Part shown: positions 23,268 to 31,842 of the stretch, one piece after another
Layout of the letters: each line of letters begins with the position of its first letter
Numbering within the stretch: position 1 is the first letter of the stretch
Origin: Allokutzneria multivorans
GTDB taxonomy: Bacteria; Actinomycetota; Actinomycetes; Mycobacteriales; Pseudonocardiaceae
Assembly (NCBI RefSeq): GCF_039537405.1
Contig: NZ_BAABAL010000019.1
Coordinates: forward strand, 744,001 to 808,000
DNA length: 64,000 nucleotides
Reading direction: 5' to 3'
The notes under the pieces: generated by a model
What the model was told of the DNA's origin: nothing
Databases searched by the model: none
What the model saw: the letters and a program-made list of their open reading frames with translations, nothing else
Translations under genes and position numbers: made by a program

Positions 23268-26200
23268 CTCTCGCAGCTCTCCGGCAGCTCGCCCCTGCCG
23301 GACTCGCCGAGCATGCGGCACAGCGTGCGCACCGCCTCCTCCGGCCGCGTCTCCCACACGATGACGTCGCGGTCCCAGCTGGTGGAGGCGAGCGCGCTGC
23401 CGTCTCGTTTCCAGGCGAGCGCGTGGATGTTGCGGCTGTGCCCGCCCGTCAGCCTCGTGACGAGACGGCCGTTCGCCCTGGACCACACCGTGATCTCGCC
23501 CTTGCCGTGCCCGAGCGCGAGCAGCTGGCCGTCCGGGGAGAACTCCACGGCGGTGATCACGCTCGCGCCGGTCTCGATGCGGCCCTTCTGCGCACCTGTC
23601 TCGGCGTCCCACAGGGTCACGACGTTGAACTCGGGGCGGGCGAGCACCGCGCCGTCCGGGCTGAACACGATCTGTCCTGAATAGGGGCTGCCCGGGCTCG
23701 GCAGACGGGTCGGCTTGGGCGTGCCGTCGACGTTCCAGACGACGATCCCGTCGCTGCCGCGCCTGGCCAGCCGCGTGCCGTCCGCGTTGAGCGCGAACTC
23801 GGCGGTGACGTCGGGGATGGTGGCCACGGCTCGTCGTTCGCGCAGGTCCCACACGGTGACGGAGCCGTCGTGGCCCACGGCGAGCCTGCTGCCGTCAGCG
23901 CTGACGCGCATGTCCCCGAAACGCTGCACGGACGCGGTGACCGGCAGCGAGCCGAGCACCTTCCCGTTCTCCGAGTCGTACAGGGTGATCTCGTTGTCCG
24001 ATCGCGCCACGACCAGCCGGAGGTTCATGCTGAGCAGCGGTCGCGCGGGCCCGGGCAAGTAGTCCTCGGCCAGCTGTCGCATCCGGTCCGACACGGGCGA
24101 TGCGGCCAGTGGGACGCGGCGCGGCTCGGTCGGGCGCGCTGGGTCCCAGGTGAACACCTGACGGGGCCCGGCGGAGGTCACGGCGCCGTCGGGGCGGAAA
24201 GCGAGGGACTCCTCACCGAGCTCGTCCTGCCCCAGCATGGGCAGCCACTCCGTGTGGAAGAGCACGATGCTGTCCCCACCGGCCATCGCGATCGTGCCCG
24301 GCTTACCCACGGCGATCTGCCCCGCCAGCTGGTCCGGCGGCACCCGGAGGTGGGTGAGCACGTGCAGGTCCTCGGTGCGCAGGAGAGCCGTCGCGACACC
24401 GCTGGCGGCGACGAGCGCGGCTCCGCCGGGCATGAAGGCGATCTTGCTGATCGGGCCTGGCAACGGCTCGTCGCTGACCGTGGTCCGACCGCTGCCCGTG
24501 TCCCAGAGCAGCAGCCGCCCCGCCCGCGTGCCGAGCGCGACGGTGCGGCCGTCCTCGGCGATCGCGATCGCACCCAGGGCACCCTGGCCGTGCTGGAACT
24601 CGGCGAGCTTGGTGCCGGTCGCCGCGTCCCATCGCGCGGCGAGCCCGCTCTCGTCCGCGGTGAACAGGGTTCGGCCGTCGGCGGCGAAGGCCACGTCGAC
24701 CGAGTCGTACCAGTCGGTGCCGGGCAGCAGCTGGTAGAGCGCCTGGCCGCCACCGGGGCGCCAGACCGAGAACCCGCCCCCACGGTTCCTGATGACCATG
24801 AAGTCGCCACCGGGGCTGATGAGGTCTGGGCCCATCCCCACCCCCAGATCGGCCGTTTCCGAGACCGTGGCCCCGCTCGCCAGCTCCCAGGTGACCGCTC
24901 CGCCGAGGTGGTTGACCGCCGACACACGCGTGCCGTCAGGGCTGAAGGCGAGCGCGGACAGGCCGTACCCGACGTCCTTCATCCGCAGTTCTGCCCGCTC
25001 CGCCAATGTCCGTGTGTCCCACAGCCGCACGCCGACGGAGGTGTTCGTGGCGACCAGCGATCCGTCCGGACTGACCGCGACGAGCGCCTTGGAGGTCGGT
25101 TCCCTGGTGATCAAGCCGTGGTTGGCCTGGTGTGCCGCGAGGCTGAGGACGGCGCTGCGGGCCTCCTCGGTCCTCGATGCCGCGAACGCGTCGAGCGCGC
25201 GGCGCATGGCCGTGTGCGGATCGCGCGACGCGTCCTCCCTGGCCTGCGCGGCGAGCTGACGGGACAGCGCGAGCTGCTGCATGTCGATGGCGTCCTGGCG
25301 CTGCTTGAGCACGATCAGCCCCGCGACGACCGCGACGACCAGCGCGGCGGCGAGGCCCGCGACGAGCTGTCGGAGCTGCCGCGTCGTGCGAGCGCGCAAG
25401 CCCTGTTCGGCCTGTTCAGCGGCGTCGGCAGCGTCGAGGAAGTCCTTCTCCCGCGCGGCGAGGACGACCTTGTCCCCTTCCGCCCACTCGCGCGCGACGG
25501 CCAGCCTGGTGCCCCGGTAGAGAGCGCTGGCGTCGCGGCCGAGTTCGTCCCAGTCGGCCGCCGCGACGGCGAGGCGCTGGTGCACGCGGTGCCCCTCGCG
25601 GTCCTCGGCGATCCAGTCGGTCAACCGGGGCCACGAGCTGATCAGCGCCTCGTGCGCGATCTCGACGGCGTCCTCGTCCGCCGTGAGCAGCCGCGCATCG
25701 GCGAAGGCGTCGAGCACGCCCGCGTTGACCGCGTTCTCGCGGTCCAGCTCCGCGCTCGTGGCCCGCCTGCGCAGCATCCCCTCGCTCGCGTCGACCAGGC
25801 GCAGGAACAGCGCGCGGGCCGCGACCGCCTCCTCTTCGCTGAGCCGCGCGTACACCGCCTCCGCCGTGCGCACGACCGCGTCGTGGATTCCACCGGCGGC
25901 CTCGTAGCCGCTGAGCGTGAGCACGCGCCCTCGCCGACGGCGCCAAGTCTCCAGGAGCGCGTGCGAGACCAGTGGCAGTCCGCCGCGCTCGTTGGCGGCT
26001 TCGGCGACCAGGGTGGCCAGCAGTGCCGCCTCCACGGTGCAGCCCGTTCCTGCGGCGGGCTCGGTGATCGCGCTGCGCAGCTCCGCGACGGTCATCGCGC
26101 CGACCAGCACGTGCCGGTCACGCATCGCGTCCACCAAGCCGGGGTGGCGCGCGCAGTGTCCGAGGAAGTCGGCGCGCACGCTGAGCACCATCCGCAGCCG

Positions 26201-26977
26201 CTTGGTCCCGCGAGCCGCCAGGACGGCGGCGAGGAAGACCTCTCGCTCCTCTTTCGCGACCTCGGCGCCGAAGACCTCCTCGAACTGGTCGACGACCACG
26301 AGCAACGAGACACCCGCCAGCTCGGCGAGACGCGGTAGCGCGGTCGGGTCCTCGGTCAGCGCGGCGCGCGCGTCGACGTCACCAGGCACGTCACCGAGCG
26401 CGTTGGCCAACCGCTCGACCCACCTGGCGAGCGGCGTGGCTCCCGGCGCGAACACGACGGCGCGCCAGTCCGGTTGTCCGGCAAGGCCGTCGACAGCGAC
26501 CCGGTGCGCGACGCCCGCGCGCAGCAGCGAGGACTTCCCGGCTCCCGAAGCTCCGGCCACCACGAGGAACCGGTCCCGGGCGAGGCGGTCCACCAGGTCC
26601 GCGACGAGTTCTTCGCGGCCGAAGAACAACTCCGCGTCTTGTTCGCGGAACGCGGCTAGGCCCCGGTACGGCGAGTCCTGACCGTCTTCCGCGAGCCGGT
26701 CAGCGTCGCCGAGCAGCTCGCGGTCGGCTTCGCGCCACCGCCGCTCCCACTCCGCGCGGTCACCGCCGCACGCCTCGGCGTAGGCCAGCGCCACCGCGAG
26801 ACTGGGCAGCTTCCGTCCTCCCGCGGCGTCGGACAACGTCGTGACCGAGTAGTGAGCGCGTTTCGCGAGCTGGCGATATCCAGGACTTCCCGCGCTTTCC
26901 CGCAATTCACGGAGTGCGGCGGCGAAGCGGGCCACGGCGCTGTCGTCGGCGTCCAGCGGGCGCTCGGGTCGGGGCAC
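23264..26977 (-). CDS. Helix-turn-helix / STAND NTPase / WD40 protein
   Basis: 1,237 residues. An N-terminal XRE-like helix-turn-helix (about 10-70: YRQLAKRAHYSVTTLSDAAGG), then a STAND-type NTPase with SPYRGLAAF, Walker A GASGAGKSS (about 142-150) and Walker B LLVVVDQFEEVF. A helical region ends in one membrane span near 535-555, and the last 600 residues are WD40-like repeats (FSPDG, WD motifs). STAND proteins act as ligand-gated switches; many are defence or developmental sensors. I chose GTG 26977 because GGAGG lies eight bases upstream; GTG 26983 is too close. No effector domain is evident, so its output is unknown. Confidence 0.88.
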   Translation of the reverse strand: MPRPERPLDADDSAVARFAAALRELRESAGSPGYRQLAKRAHYSVTTLSDAAGGRKLPSLAVALAYAEACGGDRAEWERRWREADRELLGDADRLAEDGQDSPYRGLAAFREQDAELFFGREELVADLVDRLARDRFLVVAGASGAGKSSLLRAGVAHRVAVDGLAGQPDWRAVVFAPGATPLARWVERLANALGDVPGDVDARAALTEDPTALPRLAELAGVSLLVVVDQFEEVFGAEVAKEEREVFLAAVLAARGTKRLRMVLSVRADFLGHCARHPGLVDAMRDRHVLVGAMTVAELRSAITEPAAGTGCTVEAALLATLVAEAANERGGLPLVSHALLETWRRRRGRVLTLSGYEAAGGIHDAVVRTAEAVYARLSEEEAVAARALFLRLVDASEGMLRRRATSAELDRENAVNAGVLDAFADARLLTADEDAVEIAHEALISSWPRLTDWIAEDREGHRVHQRLAVAAADWDELGRDASALYRGTRLAVAREWAEGDKVVLAAREKDFLDAADAAEQAEQGLRARTTRQLRQLVAGLAAALVVAVVAGLIVLKQRQDAIDMQQLALSRQLAAQAREDASRDPHTAMRRALDAFAASRTEEARSAVLSLAAHQANHGLITREPTSKALVAVSPDGSLVATNTSVGVRLWDTRTLAERAELRMKDVGYGLSALAFSPDGTRVSAVNHLGGAVTWELASGATVSETADLGVGMGPDLISPGGDFMVIRNRGGGFSVWRPGGGQALYQLLPGTDWYDSVDVAFAADGRTLFTADESGLAARWDAATGTKLAEFQHGQGALGAIAIAEDGRTVALGTRAGRLLLWDTGSGRTTVSDEPLPGPISKIAFMPGGAALVAASGVATALLRTEDLHVLTHLRVPPDQLAGQIAVGKPGTIAMAGGDSIVLFHTEWLPMLGQDELGEESLAFRPDGAVTSAGPRQVFTWDPARPTEPRRVPLAASPVSDRMRQLAEDYLPGPARPLLSMNLRLVVARSDNEITLYDSENGKVLGSLPVTASVQRFGDMRVSADGSRLAVGHDGSVTVWDLRERRAVATIPDVTAEFALNADGTRLARRGSDGIVVWNVDGTPKPTRLPSPGSPYSGQIVFSPDGAVLARPEFNVVTLWDAETGAQKGRIETGASVITAVEFSPDGQLLALGHGKGEITVWSRANGRLVTRLTGGHSRNIHALAWKRDGSALASTSWDRDVIVWETRPEEAVRTLCRMLGESGRGELPESCES

Positions 26978-27005
26978 TCGCACACCCTCCTGACCGGGAC
27001 GGATG

Positions 27006-27035
27006 TTGTCCGCCGTTGTTTGTCCACCCTACCTG
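27006..27035 (+). promoter_or_regulatory. Possible promoter of the AftB-like pair, inside an inverted repeat
   Basis: TTGTCC (27006-27011) and TACCTG (27030-27035) are separated by 18 bp and would start transcription near 27042. An 8-bp inverted repeat, GTTGTCCG (27005-27012) and CGGACAAC (27044-27051), brackets the promoter, which lies in the divergent gap shared with the STAND gene. Confidence 0.4.
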
Positions 27036-27110
27036 CGCCGAGCCGGACAACACGGCGCGGCATACACCGGAAAGGAGCCCGATCCGGGCAGAAAAACTTG
27101 GGGAGAATTC

Positions 27111-28817
27111 GTGACCATTTCTTCCGCGCACGACGGCGCGGTCGGGAGTGCGGTAGGTGGCACGCTCGGCACTGAGGCCATCACCGGAAACCCGCGTGAG
27201 ACACCGGCGCGCATCCGGCGGTGGAACCGCGCGATCGTGATCGCCGCAGTGGCGGTCATCGCGGTCGCCGGGTTCGCGCAGCGCTGGATCGCCGACGACG
27301 GTCTGATCTACGTCCGCGCGGTCGAGCAGATCCTGGCGGGCAACGGCCCGGTCTTCAACGTCGGCGAACGCGCCGAGAGCTCGACCGGCACGCTCTGGCA
27401 GTGGCTGCTCGTGCTCGCCGGGCTGATCGTGCCGAACGTGTCGCTCGCGGCCGTCTACCTCGGCCTGGCGTGCACGGCCGCCGCGATCGCTTTCGGCGTC
27501 ACGGGCGCGCAGCGGCTGCACGGCTCGGTCACCGTGCCCGCCGGGGTCGTCGTCGTCCTAATGACGCCTCCGATGTGGGACTTCGCGACCTCGGGCCTGG
27601 AAACCGGGTTCGCGTTCGCGTGGATCGCGGGCAGTTGGTGGCTGCTGGTGCGCTCGCGGGACACCGACTGCGGTCTGCACTGGCTCGCGCTGGTGCTCGG
27701 GCTCGGCCCGCTGGTACGGCCTGACCTGGCCTTGGTCTCGATCGTGTTCCTGGTCTCGCTGTGGCTGCTGCACCGGCCTCGCCTGGGCGCGACGCTGCGG
27801 CTGGTCGCGGCGGCGGGCGCGCTGCCGGTGGCCTACCAGGTCTTCCGGATGGGCTACTACGGCGTGCTCGTGCCGCTTCCCGCGATCAGCAAGGAGGCGT
27901 CGACCTCCTACTGGGAGCGCGGGCTGGGCTACCTGGCCGACCTTTTCGTCACCTACTGGCTGTGGGTCCCGGCCGCCGTGGTGCTCTTGCTCGGCTTGCG
28001 CATGCGCCTGACCAGGGCGGATCGCATTCTGGTGTTCGCGCCCGTCGTCGCGGGAGCGCTGTCCACGACCTACGTGATCAAGGTCGGTGGCGACTTCATG
28101 CACGGCCGCATGCTCCTGCCCGGACTGCTGCTGGTCATGCTCCCGTTCTTCTGCCTCCCCCGGCCGCGAAAAGCGACCCTGAGCGCGTTGTGCCTGGTCC
28201 TGGCCGCGACGACCGCGTTCTGCGTGCTCAACCCACGGCCGTCGTACTCCCCGCAGATCGGCGAAGCGGGCATCGCCGACGAGCGCGCGTTCTACGCCAA
28301 CAGCCTCGGCACGTGGAACCCCGTCAGCAAGCAGTCGTACCTGGACCGCTTCAGCGACCTCGCCGACCAGGTGCGCGAGGCGCGGCACGAGCTGGTCTTC
28401 ATCGGCTTCAGCGGCGAGTACCACCCCCTGGCGCCGGAGCGGACCGAGCGCGTCGGCACCGTCTGGTCGACGCTCGGGGCGGCCGGGACGATCACGCCGC
28501 TGAGCGAGACCGTGATCGACCAGATCGGCCTGTCCTACCCGTTGGCGGCGCACCTCGAACCGCAGCCGCGCGGCCGGGTCGGCCACGAGAAGAAGCTGCC
28601 GAACGCGTGGGTGCTCGCCGACTACGGCGTGCCGACCGAGGAGACCGCCGCAGCGCGCAGGGCGCTGTCCTGCGGCGCGCTCGCCGAGCTCCAGGAGTCG
28701 GTCAGGGCACCGCTCACGTGGAGCCGATTCGTGGACAACTTCCTCGGCGCGTTCGGCAGGACCTCCTTGCGCATACCGGAGAATCCGGTCGAGGCGGAGC
28801 GGCGGTTCTGCGGCTGA
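27111..28817 (+). CDS. AftB-like GT-C arabinofuranosyltransferase, copy 1
   Basis: 568 residues with about ten membrane spans. The GT-C motif RWIADDGLIYVRAVEQIL (paired acidic residues in the first external loop) and GPVFNVGERAESSTGTLWQWLL resemble mycobacterial AftB (Rv3805c), which adds terminal beta-1,2-arabinofuranose to arabinogalactan from decaprenyl-phosphoryl arabinose. A periplasmic C-terminal domain with two Cys (SCGALAEL and RRFCG) follows. The GTG start at 27111 has GGGGAGA upstream; a longer upstream start lacks a ribosome site. The role in a mycolate-free or mycolate-bearing wall cannot be settled from here. Confidence 0.82.
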   Translation: MTISSAHDGAVGSAVGGTLGTEAITGNPRETPARIRRWNRAIVIAAVAVIAVAGFAQRWIADDGLIYVRAVEQILAGNGPVFNVGERAESSTGTLWQWLLVLAGLIVPNVSLAAVYLGLACTAAAIAFGVTGAQRLHGSVTVPAGVVVVLMTPPMWDFATSGLETGFAFAWIAGSWWLLVRSRDTDCGLHWLALVLGLGPLVRPDLALVSIVFLVSLWLLHRPRLGATLRLVAAAGALPVAYQVFRMGYYGVLVPLPAISKEASTSYWERGLGYLADLFVTYWLWVPAAVVLLLGLRMRLTRADRILVFAPVVAGALSTTYVIKVGGDFMHGRMLLPGLLLVMLPFFCLPRPRKATLSALCLVLAATTAFCVLNPRPSYSPQIGEAGIADERAFYANSLGTWNPVSKQSYLDRFSDLADQVREARHELVFIGFSGEYHPLAPERTERVGTVWSTLGAAGTITPLSETVIDQIGLSYPLAAHLEPQPRGRVGHEKKLPNAWVLADYGVPTEETAAARRALSCGALAELQESVRAPLTWSRFVDNFLGAFGRTSLRIPENPVEAERRFCG

Positions 28818-28938
28818 GGCCCGCAATTCCCGGCTTTTGGGACGCCGTGCCGCACCCCGGTGAACACGCACAACGGGCTTCGCTCTATAAATGAGGGGCG
28901 CCCCGAACGGGGTAGCGGCACGGCATGGAGTGAAATAC

Positions 28939-30648
28939 GTGACAGTTACCCCGTTCGACAATATCGGAAATCCAAAAGCAACCTTCGGCGTCGCCACCGC
29001 ATATAACGAAACGACTACGGAGAGTTCTTCCCGGCGCTGGAATACCGGGGTCGCTGTCGCGGCCGTCGCGGTGATCCTGGTCGCGGGATACTCCAGGCGC
29101 TGGATTTCCGATGACGGCCTGATCTACGTGCGCGCCGTCGAGCAGATCCTGGAGGGCAACGGCCCGGTCTTCAACGCCGGCGAGCGGGCGGAGACCTCCA
29201 CCGGGACCCTCTGGCAGTGGTTACTCACCGTGGTCGGGTTCGTGCTGCCGGACAGCCTGCCGCAGCTGGCCGTCTACCTCGGGCTCGGCTTCGCGGGCGC
29301 GGCGTTCGCGCTCGGGGTGACCGCCTCGCAGCGGTTGCACGGCGGCGCCCCGGTCCCGGCGGGCGTGGTGATCCTGCTCGCGCTGTCGCCGATGTGGGAC
29401 TTCGCCACCTCCGGGCTGGAGACCGGCTTCGCCTTCGCCTGGATCGCGGGCAGCTGGTGGTTGCTGGTGCACTCGCGGGACAGCTCGCGGGAGACCCACT
29501 TCGGGCTGGCCTTCGTGTTCGGGCTCGGCCCGCTGGTGCGCCCCGACCTGGCGCTGGTCTCGATCGTGTTCCTGGTCGCGCTGTGGCTGCTGCACCGGCC
29601 CGCGCGGCGGACCACGATCGGCATGCTCGGCGTCGCGGGCGCGCTCCCGCTGGCCTACCAGGTCTTCCGGATGGGCTACTACGGCGTGCTGGTGCCGCTT
29701 CCCGCGATCAGCAAGGAGGCCTCCGGCTCGTACTGGCTGCGCGGCTTCTCCTACTTCTTCGACCTGTTCCTCACCTACGGGGCGATCATCCCCGTCGGCA
29801 TCGTGCTGTGGGTCGGCCTGCGGCGGCACTACAACCGCAGCGACCGCATCCTGGTGTTCGCGCCGGTGATCGCGGGCGCGCTGTCCATGGTCTACGTGAT
29901 CAAGGTCGGCGGCGACTTCATGCACGGCCGCATGCTCCTGCCCGGACTGCTGCTGATCCTGCTGCCGTTCTTCTGCATGCCCAGGCCCGCCAACCCCGAG
30001 ACGATGAAGTGGGCCAGCGCCGGGCTCATCGGCTGGGCGCTGCTCTCCGCCGCCCTGCTGCGCCCGATCTACGCGCCGCACTTCGGCCCGATGGGCGTCG
30101 CCGACGAGCGCAGCCACTACGTGAACTCCACCCACGTCACGAACCCGATCTCCAAGCGCGACTACGTCGAGGCGCAGCCGGAGAAGCGGAACTGGGTGCG
30201 CGCCGCCGAGGGCGAGCTGGTCTTCGCGCTGGAGAAGCCGAGGACCGAGCCGCTGGCGCCGCACCGCGAGGAACGGGTGGCCTTCGTCTGGCCCGTCCTG
30301 GGCACGGCGGGCGCGATCACCACGCTCGACGAGACCGTGGTGGACCCGATCGGCCTGTCCTACCCGCTGGCCGCGCACCTGGAGCTGACCGATCGCGGTG
30401 GTCGCGTCGGGCACGAGAAGAAGCTGCCCAGGGTGTGGATCACCGCCGACTACGGCGCGCCCACGAAGGAGAACGAGCTGGCGCGGCGGGCGCTGTCCTG
30501 CGGTGCCCTCGCCGAGCTCCAGGAATCCGTGCGCGCGCCGATGTCGTGGGGGCGCTTCGTGGACAACTTCCTCGGCTCCTTCGGCAGGACCGCGCTGCGC
30601 GTGCCCGCCGACCCGGCCGCCGCGGAGCGCCTGTTCTGCGGAGGCTGA
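28939..30648 (+). CDS. AftB-like GT-C arabinofuranosyltransferase, copy 2
   Basis: 569 residues, a close tandem paralogue of copy 1; long blocks are identical (for example SGLETGFAFAWIAGSWWLLV, MGYYGVLVPLPAISKEAS and IKVGGDFMHGRMLLPGLLL). Differences cluster in the cytoplasmic N-terminus and in the loop after the last span, where the external domain starts. The GTG 28939 has GGAG nine bases upstream. The 121-bp gap from copy 1 has no terminator, so the two may be cotranscribed. Divergence in the external domain suggests acceptor specialisation (inference). Confidence 0.82.
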   Translation: MTVTPFDNIGNPKATFGVATAYNETTTESSSRRWNTGVAVAAVAVILVAGYSRRWISDDGLIYVRAVEQILEGNGPVFNAGERAETSTGTLWQWLLTVVGFVLPDSLPQLAVYLGLGFAGAAFALGVTASQRLHGGAPVPAGVVILLALSPMWDFATSGLETGFAFAWIAGSWWLLVHSRDSSRETHFGLAFVFGLGPLVRPDLALVSIVFLVALWLLHRPARRTTIGMLGVAGALPLAYQVFRMGYYGVLVPLPAISKEASGSYWLRGFSYFFDLFLTYGAIIPVGIVLWVGLRRHYNRSDRILVFAPVIAGALSMVYVIKVGGDFMHGRMLLPGLLLILLPFFCMPRPANPETMKWASAGLIGWALLSAALLRPIYAPHFGPMGVADERSHYVNSTHVTNPISKRDYVEAQPEKRNWVRAAEGELVFALEKPRTEPLAPHREERVAFVWPVLGTAGAITTLDETVVDPIGLSYPLAAHLELTDRGGRVGHEKKLPRVWITADYGAPTKENELARRALSCGALAELQESVRAPMSWGRFVDNFLGSFGRTALRVPADPAAAERLFCGG

Positions 30649-30660
30649 CGAGGAGCGCGT

Positions 30661-30676
30661 ATACCCTCGGGGGTAT
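30661..30676. promoter_or_regulatory. CsoR-like copper operator overlapping the DUF6153 start
   Basis: ATACCCTCGGGGGTAT is an imperfect palindrome very close to the known actinobacterial CsoR site (TATACCCCnnGGGGTATA). It abuts and overlaps the ATG at 30675. Copper would relieve repression by CsoR; the regulator itself is not in the window. The call is by resemblance plus the copper-type genes downstream. Confidence 0.6.
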
Positions 30677-31007
30677 GCGCCGGGCATCCACGAGCACGCT
30701 CCTGCTCGGGTTGCTCGTGGCCGGGCTCAGCTTCGGCGTGCTCGCGATGCACCAGATCCCGCACGCGGTTTCCGTTGCGCAGCAACACCACTGCGATGGC
30801 GGGAGCCCTGCGGACCCGGTGACGCACATGTGCGCCGGGCTGGTCGTGGTGGTCGCCGCGCTCGGGGCGTTGAGCCTGGTGGCGCTGCTGCGGCGGGAAC
30901 CCGTCGTGCTCGCCCGCCCCTCGCTGCTGCGGTGGCTGCGCCGGCTGTCCGGCCGCGCGCCACCGGTTCGGCTGAAGCTCGCGGAGTTGTGCGTACTGCG
31001 GTTGTGA
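30675..31007 (+). CDS. DUF6153-like small membrane protein
   Basis: 110 residues. A hydrophobic N-terminal span, an external loop with HHCDGG and THMCAGL (His/Cys/Met candidates for metal binding), a second span, then a basic cytoplasmic tail. The size and the H-C-D ... M-C pattern match DUF6153, which often accompanies DUF305 and CopZ-type genes. Function unknown, likely copper handling. No ribosome site precedes the ATG, so translation may be leaderless; a CsoR-like palindrome lies at the start codon. Confidence 0.68.
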   Translation: MRRASTSTLLLGLLVAGLSFGVLAMHQIPHAVSVAQQHHCDGGSPADPVTHMCAGLVVVVAALGALSLVALLRREPVVLARPSLLRWLRRLSGRAPPVRLKLAELCVLRL

Positions 31008-31248
31008 CCGGTTAGCCGCGTTTCATAGGTCTCGTTCGATGAGGGTCGGGATCGAGGTCGTTCCTGGCAAGACGGCGGGAAGACCGCGTACCGGTGTTGT
31101 ACGTGGGCTTTCCGACAGCGCAGCCAGGGGCGGGCTCGGCCCGGCCATCGCGAACACGGACCTGTGAAACACGGCTTAGCCGGAGTGCGTGCCCCTGTGG
31201 CGCGCCCCGGACCCGGCCCACCGTCACGACTCCTCGAAACGAGAAGCG

Positions 31249-31797
31249 ATGAAGCTCAGGTTCCTCGTGGCCGCACTGGCCGCGCTCACCCTCACCGCGT
31301 GCGGCCAGCAGGCGGGGCCAACCAACACGGCTCCCACGCACAACCAGGCGGACGTGGACTTCGCCTCCGGCATGGTGCCGCACCACCGGCAGGCCGTGGA
31401 GATGGCCGACCTCATCCCGGGCCGCAGCGACCACCCGAAGCTGCTCGCGCTGGGCGAGCGGGTCCGCAAGGCGCAGCAACCGGAGATCGACGCGATGACC
31501 GGCTGGCTCAAGCGCTGGGGCGCTCCCGAGCCGAGTGATCACTCCGCGCACGCCGGGCACGCCATGGCCGGGATGATGACGCCGCAGCAGATGGCCGAGC
31601 TGAAGGCGGCCAAGGGCGTCGGCTTCGACAAGGCGTGGCTGCGCATGATGGTCGAGCACCACAGGGGCGCGCTGGAGATGGCGCGCACGGAGCTGGCCAA
31701 GGGCTCCGACGCCGAGGCGAAGAAGCTCGCCCAGTCGATCCTGGACTCGCAGCAGAAGGAGATCGACGAGATGACCGTGCTCCTCGCGGAGCGCTGA
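31249..31797 (+). CDS. DUF305 lipoprotein, probable copper-binding
   Basis: 182 residues. Lipoprotein signal with lipobox LTAC near residue 18, so it is anchored outside the membrane. Two DUF305 repeats follow, each with a Met/His-rich motif: SGMVPHHRQAVEMADL and MMVEHHRGALEMARTEL, and HAGHAMAGMM lies between them. DUF305 proteins form ferritin-like helical bundles and commonly appear in copper-resistance loci. ATG 31249 has GAGAAG close upstream; the in-frame GTG at 31189 would precede the signal peptide. The 241-bp gap before it shows no CDS. Confidence 0.87.
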   Translation: MKLRFLVAALAALTLTACGQQAGPTNTAPTHNQADVDFASGMVPHHRQAVEMADLIPGRSDHPKLLALGERVRKAQQPEIDAMTGWLKRWGAPEPSDHSAHAGHAMAGMMTPQQMAELKAAKGVGFDKAWLRMMVEHHRGALEMARTELAKGSDAEAKKLAQSILDSQQKEIDEMTVLLAER

Positions 31798-31806
31798 CCC
31801 AGGGGT

Positions 31807-31834
31807 GCCGCGGCGGGCCGTGACCCGCCGCGGC
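31807..31834. terminator. Bidirectional terminator between DUF305 and ubiD
   Basis: An 11-bp perfect GC stem (GCCGCGGCGGG, 31807-31817, pairing with 31824-31834) around a 6-nt loop, placed between two convergent genes. Confidence 0.7.
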
Positions 31835-31842
31835 CGCTCCCC

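Noticed and set aside
23870..26338. An 822-residue frame antisense to the STAND gene
   Set aside because: It is an Arg/Gly/Asp/Val-rich shadow with no start context.
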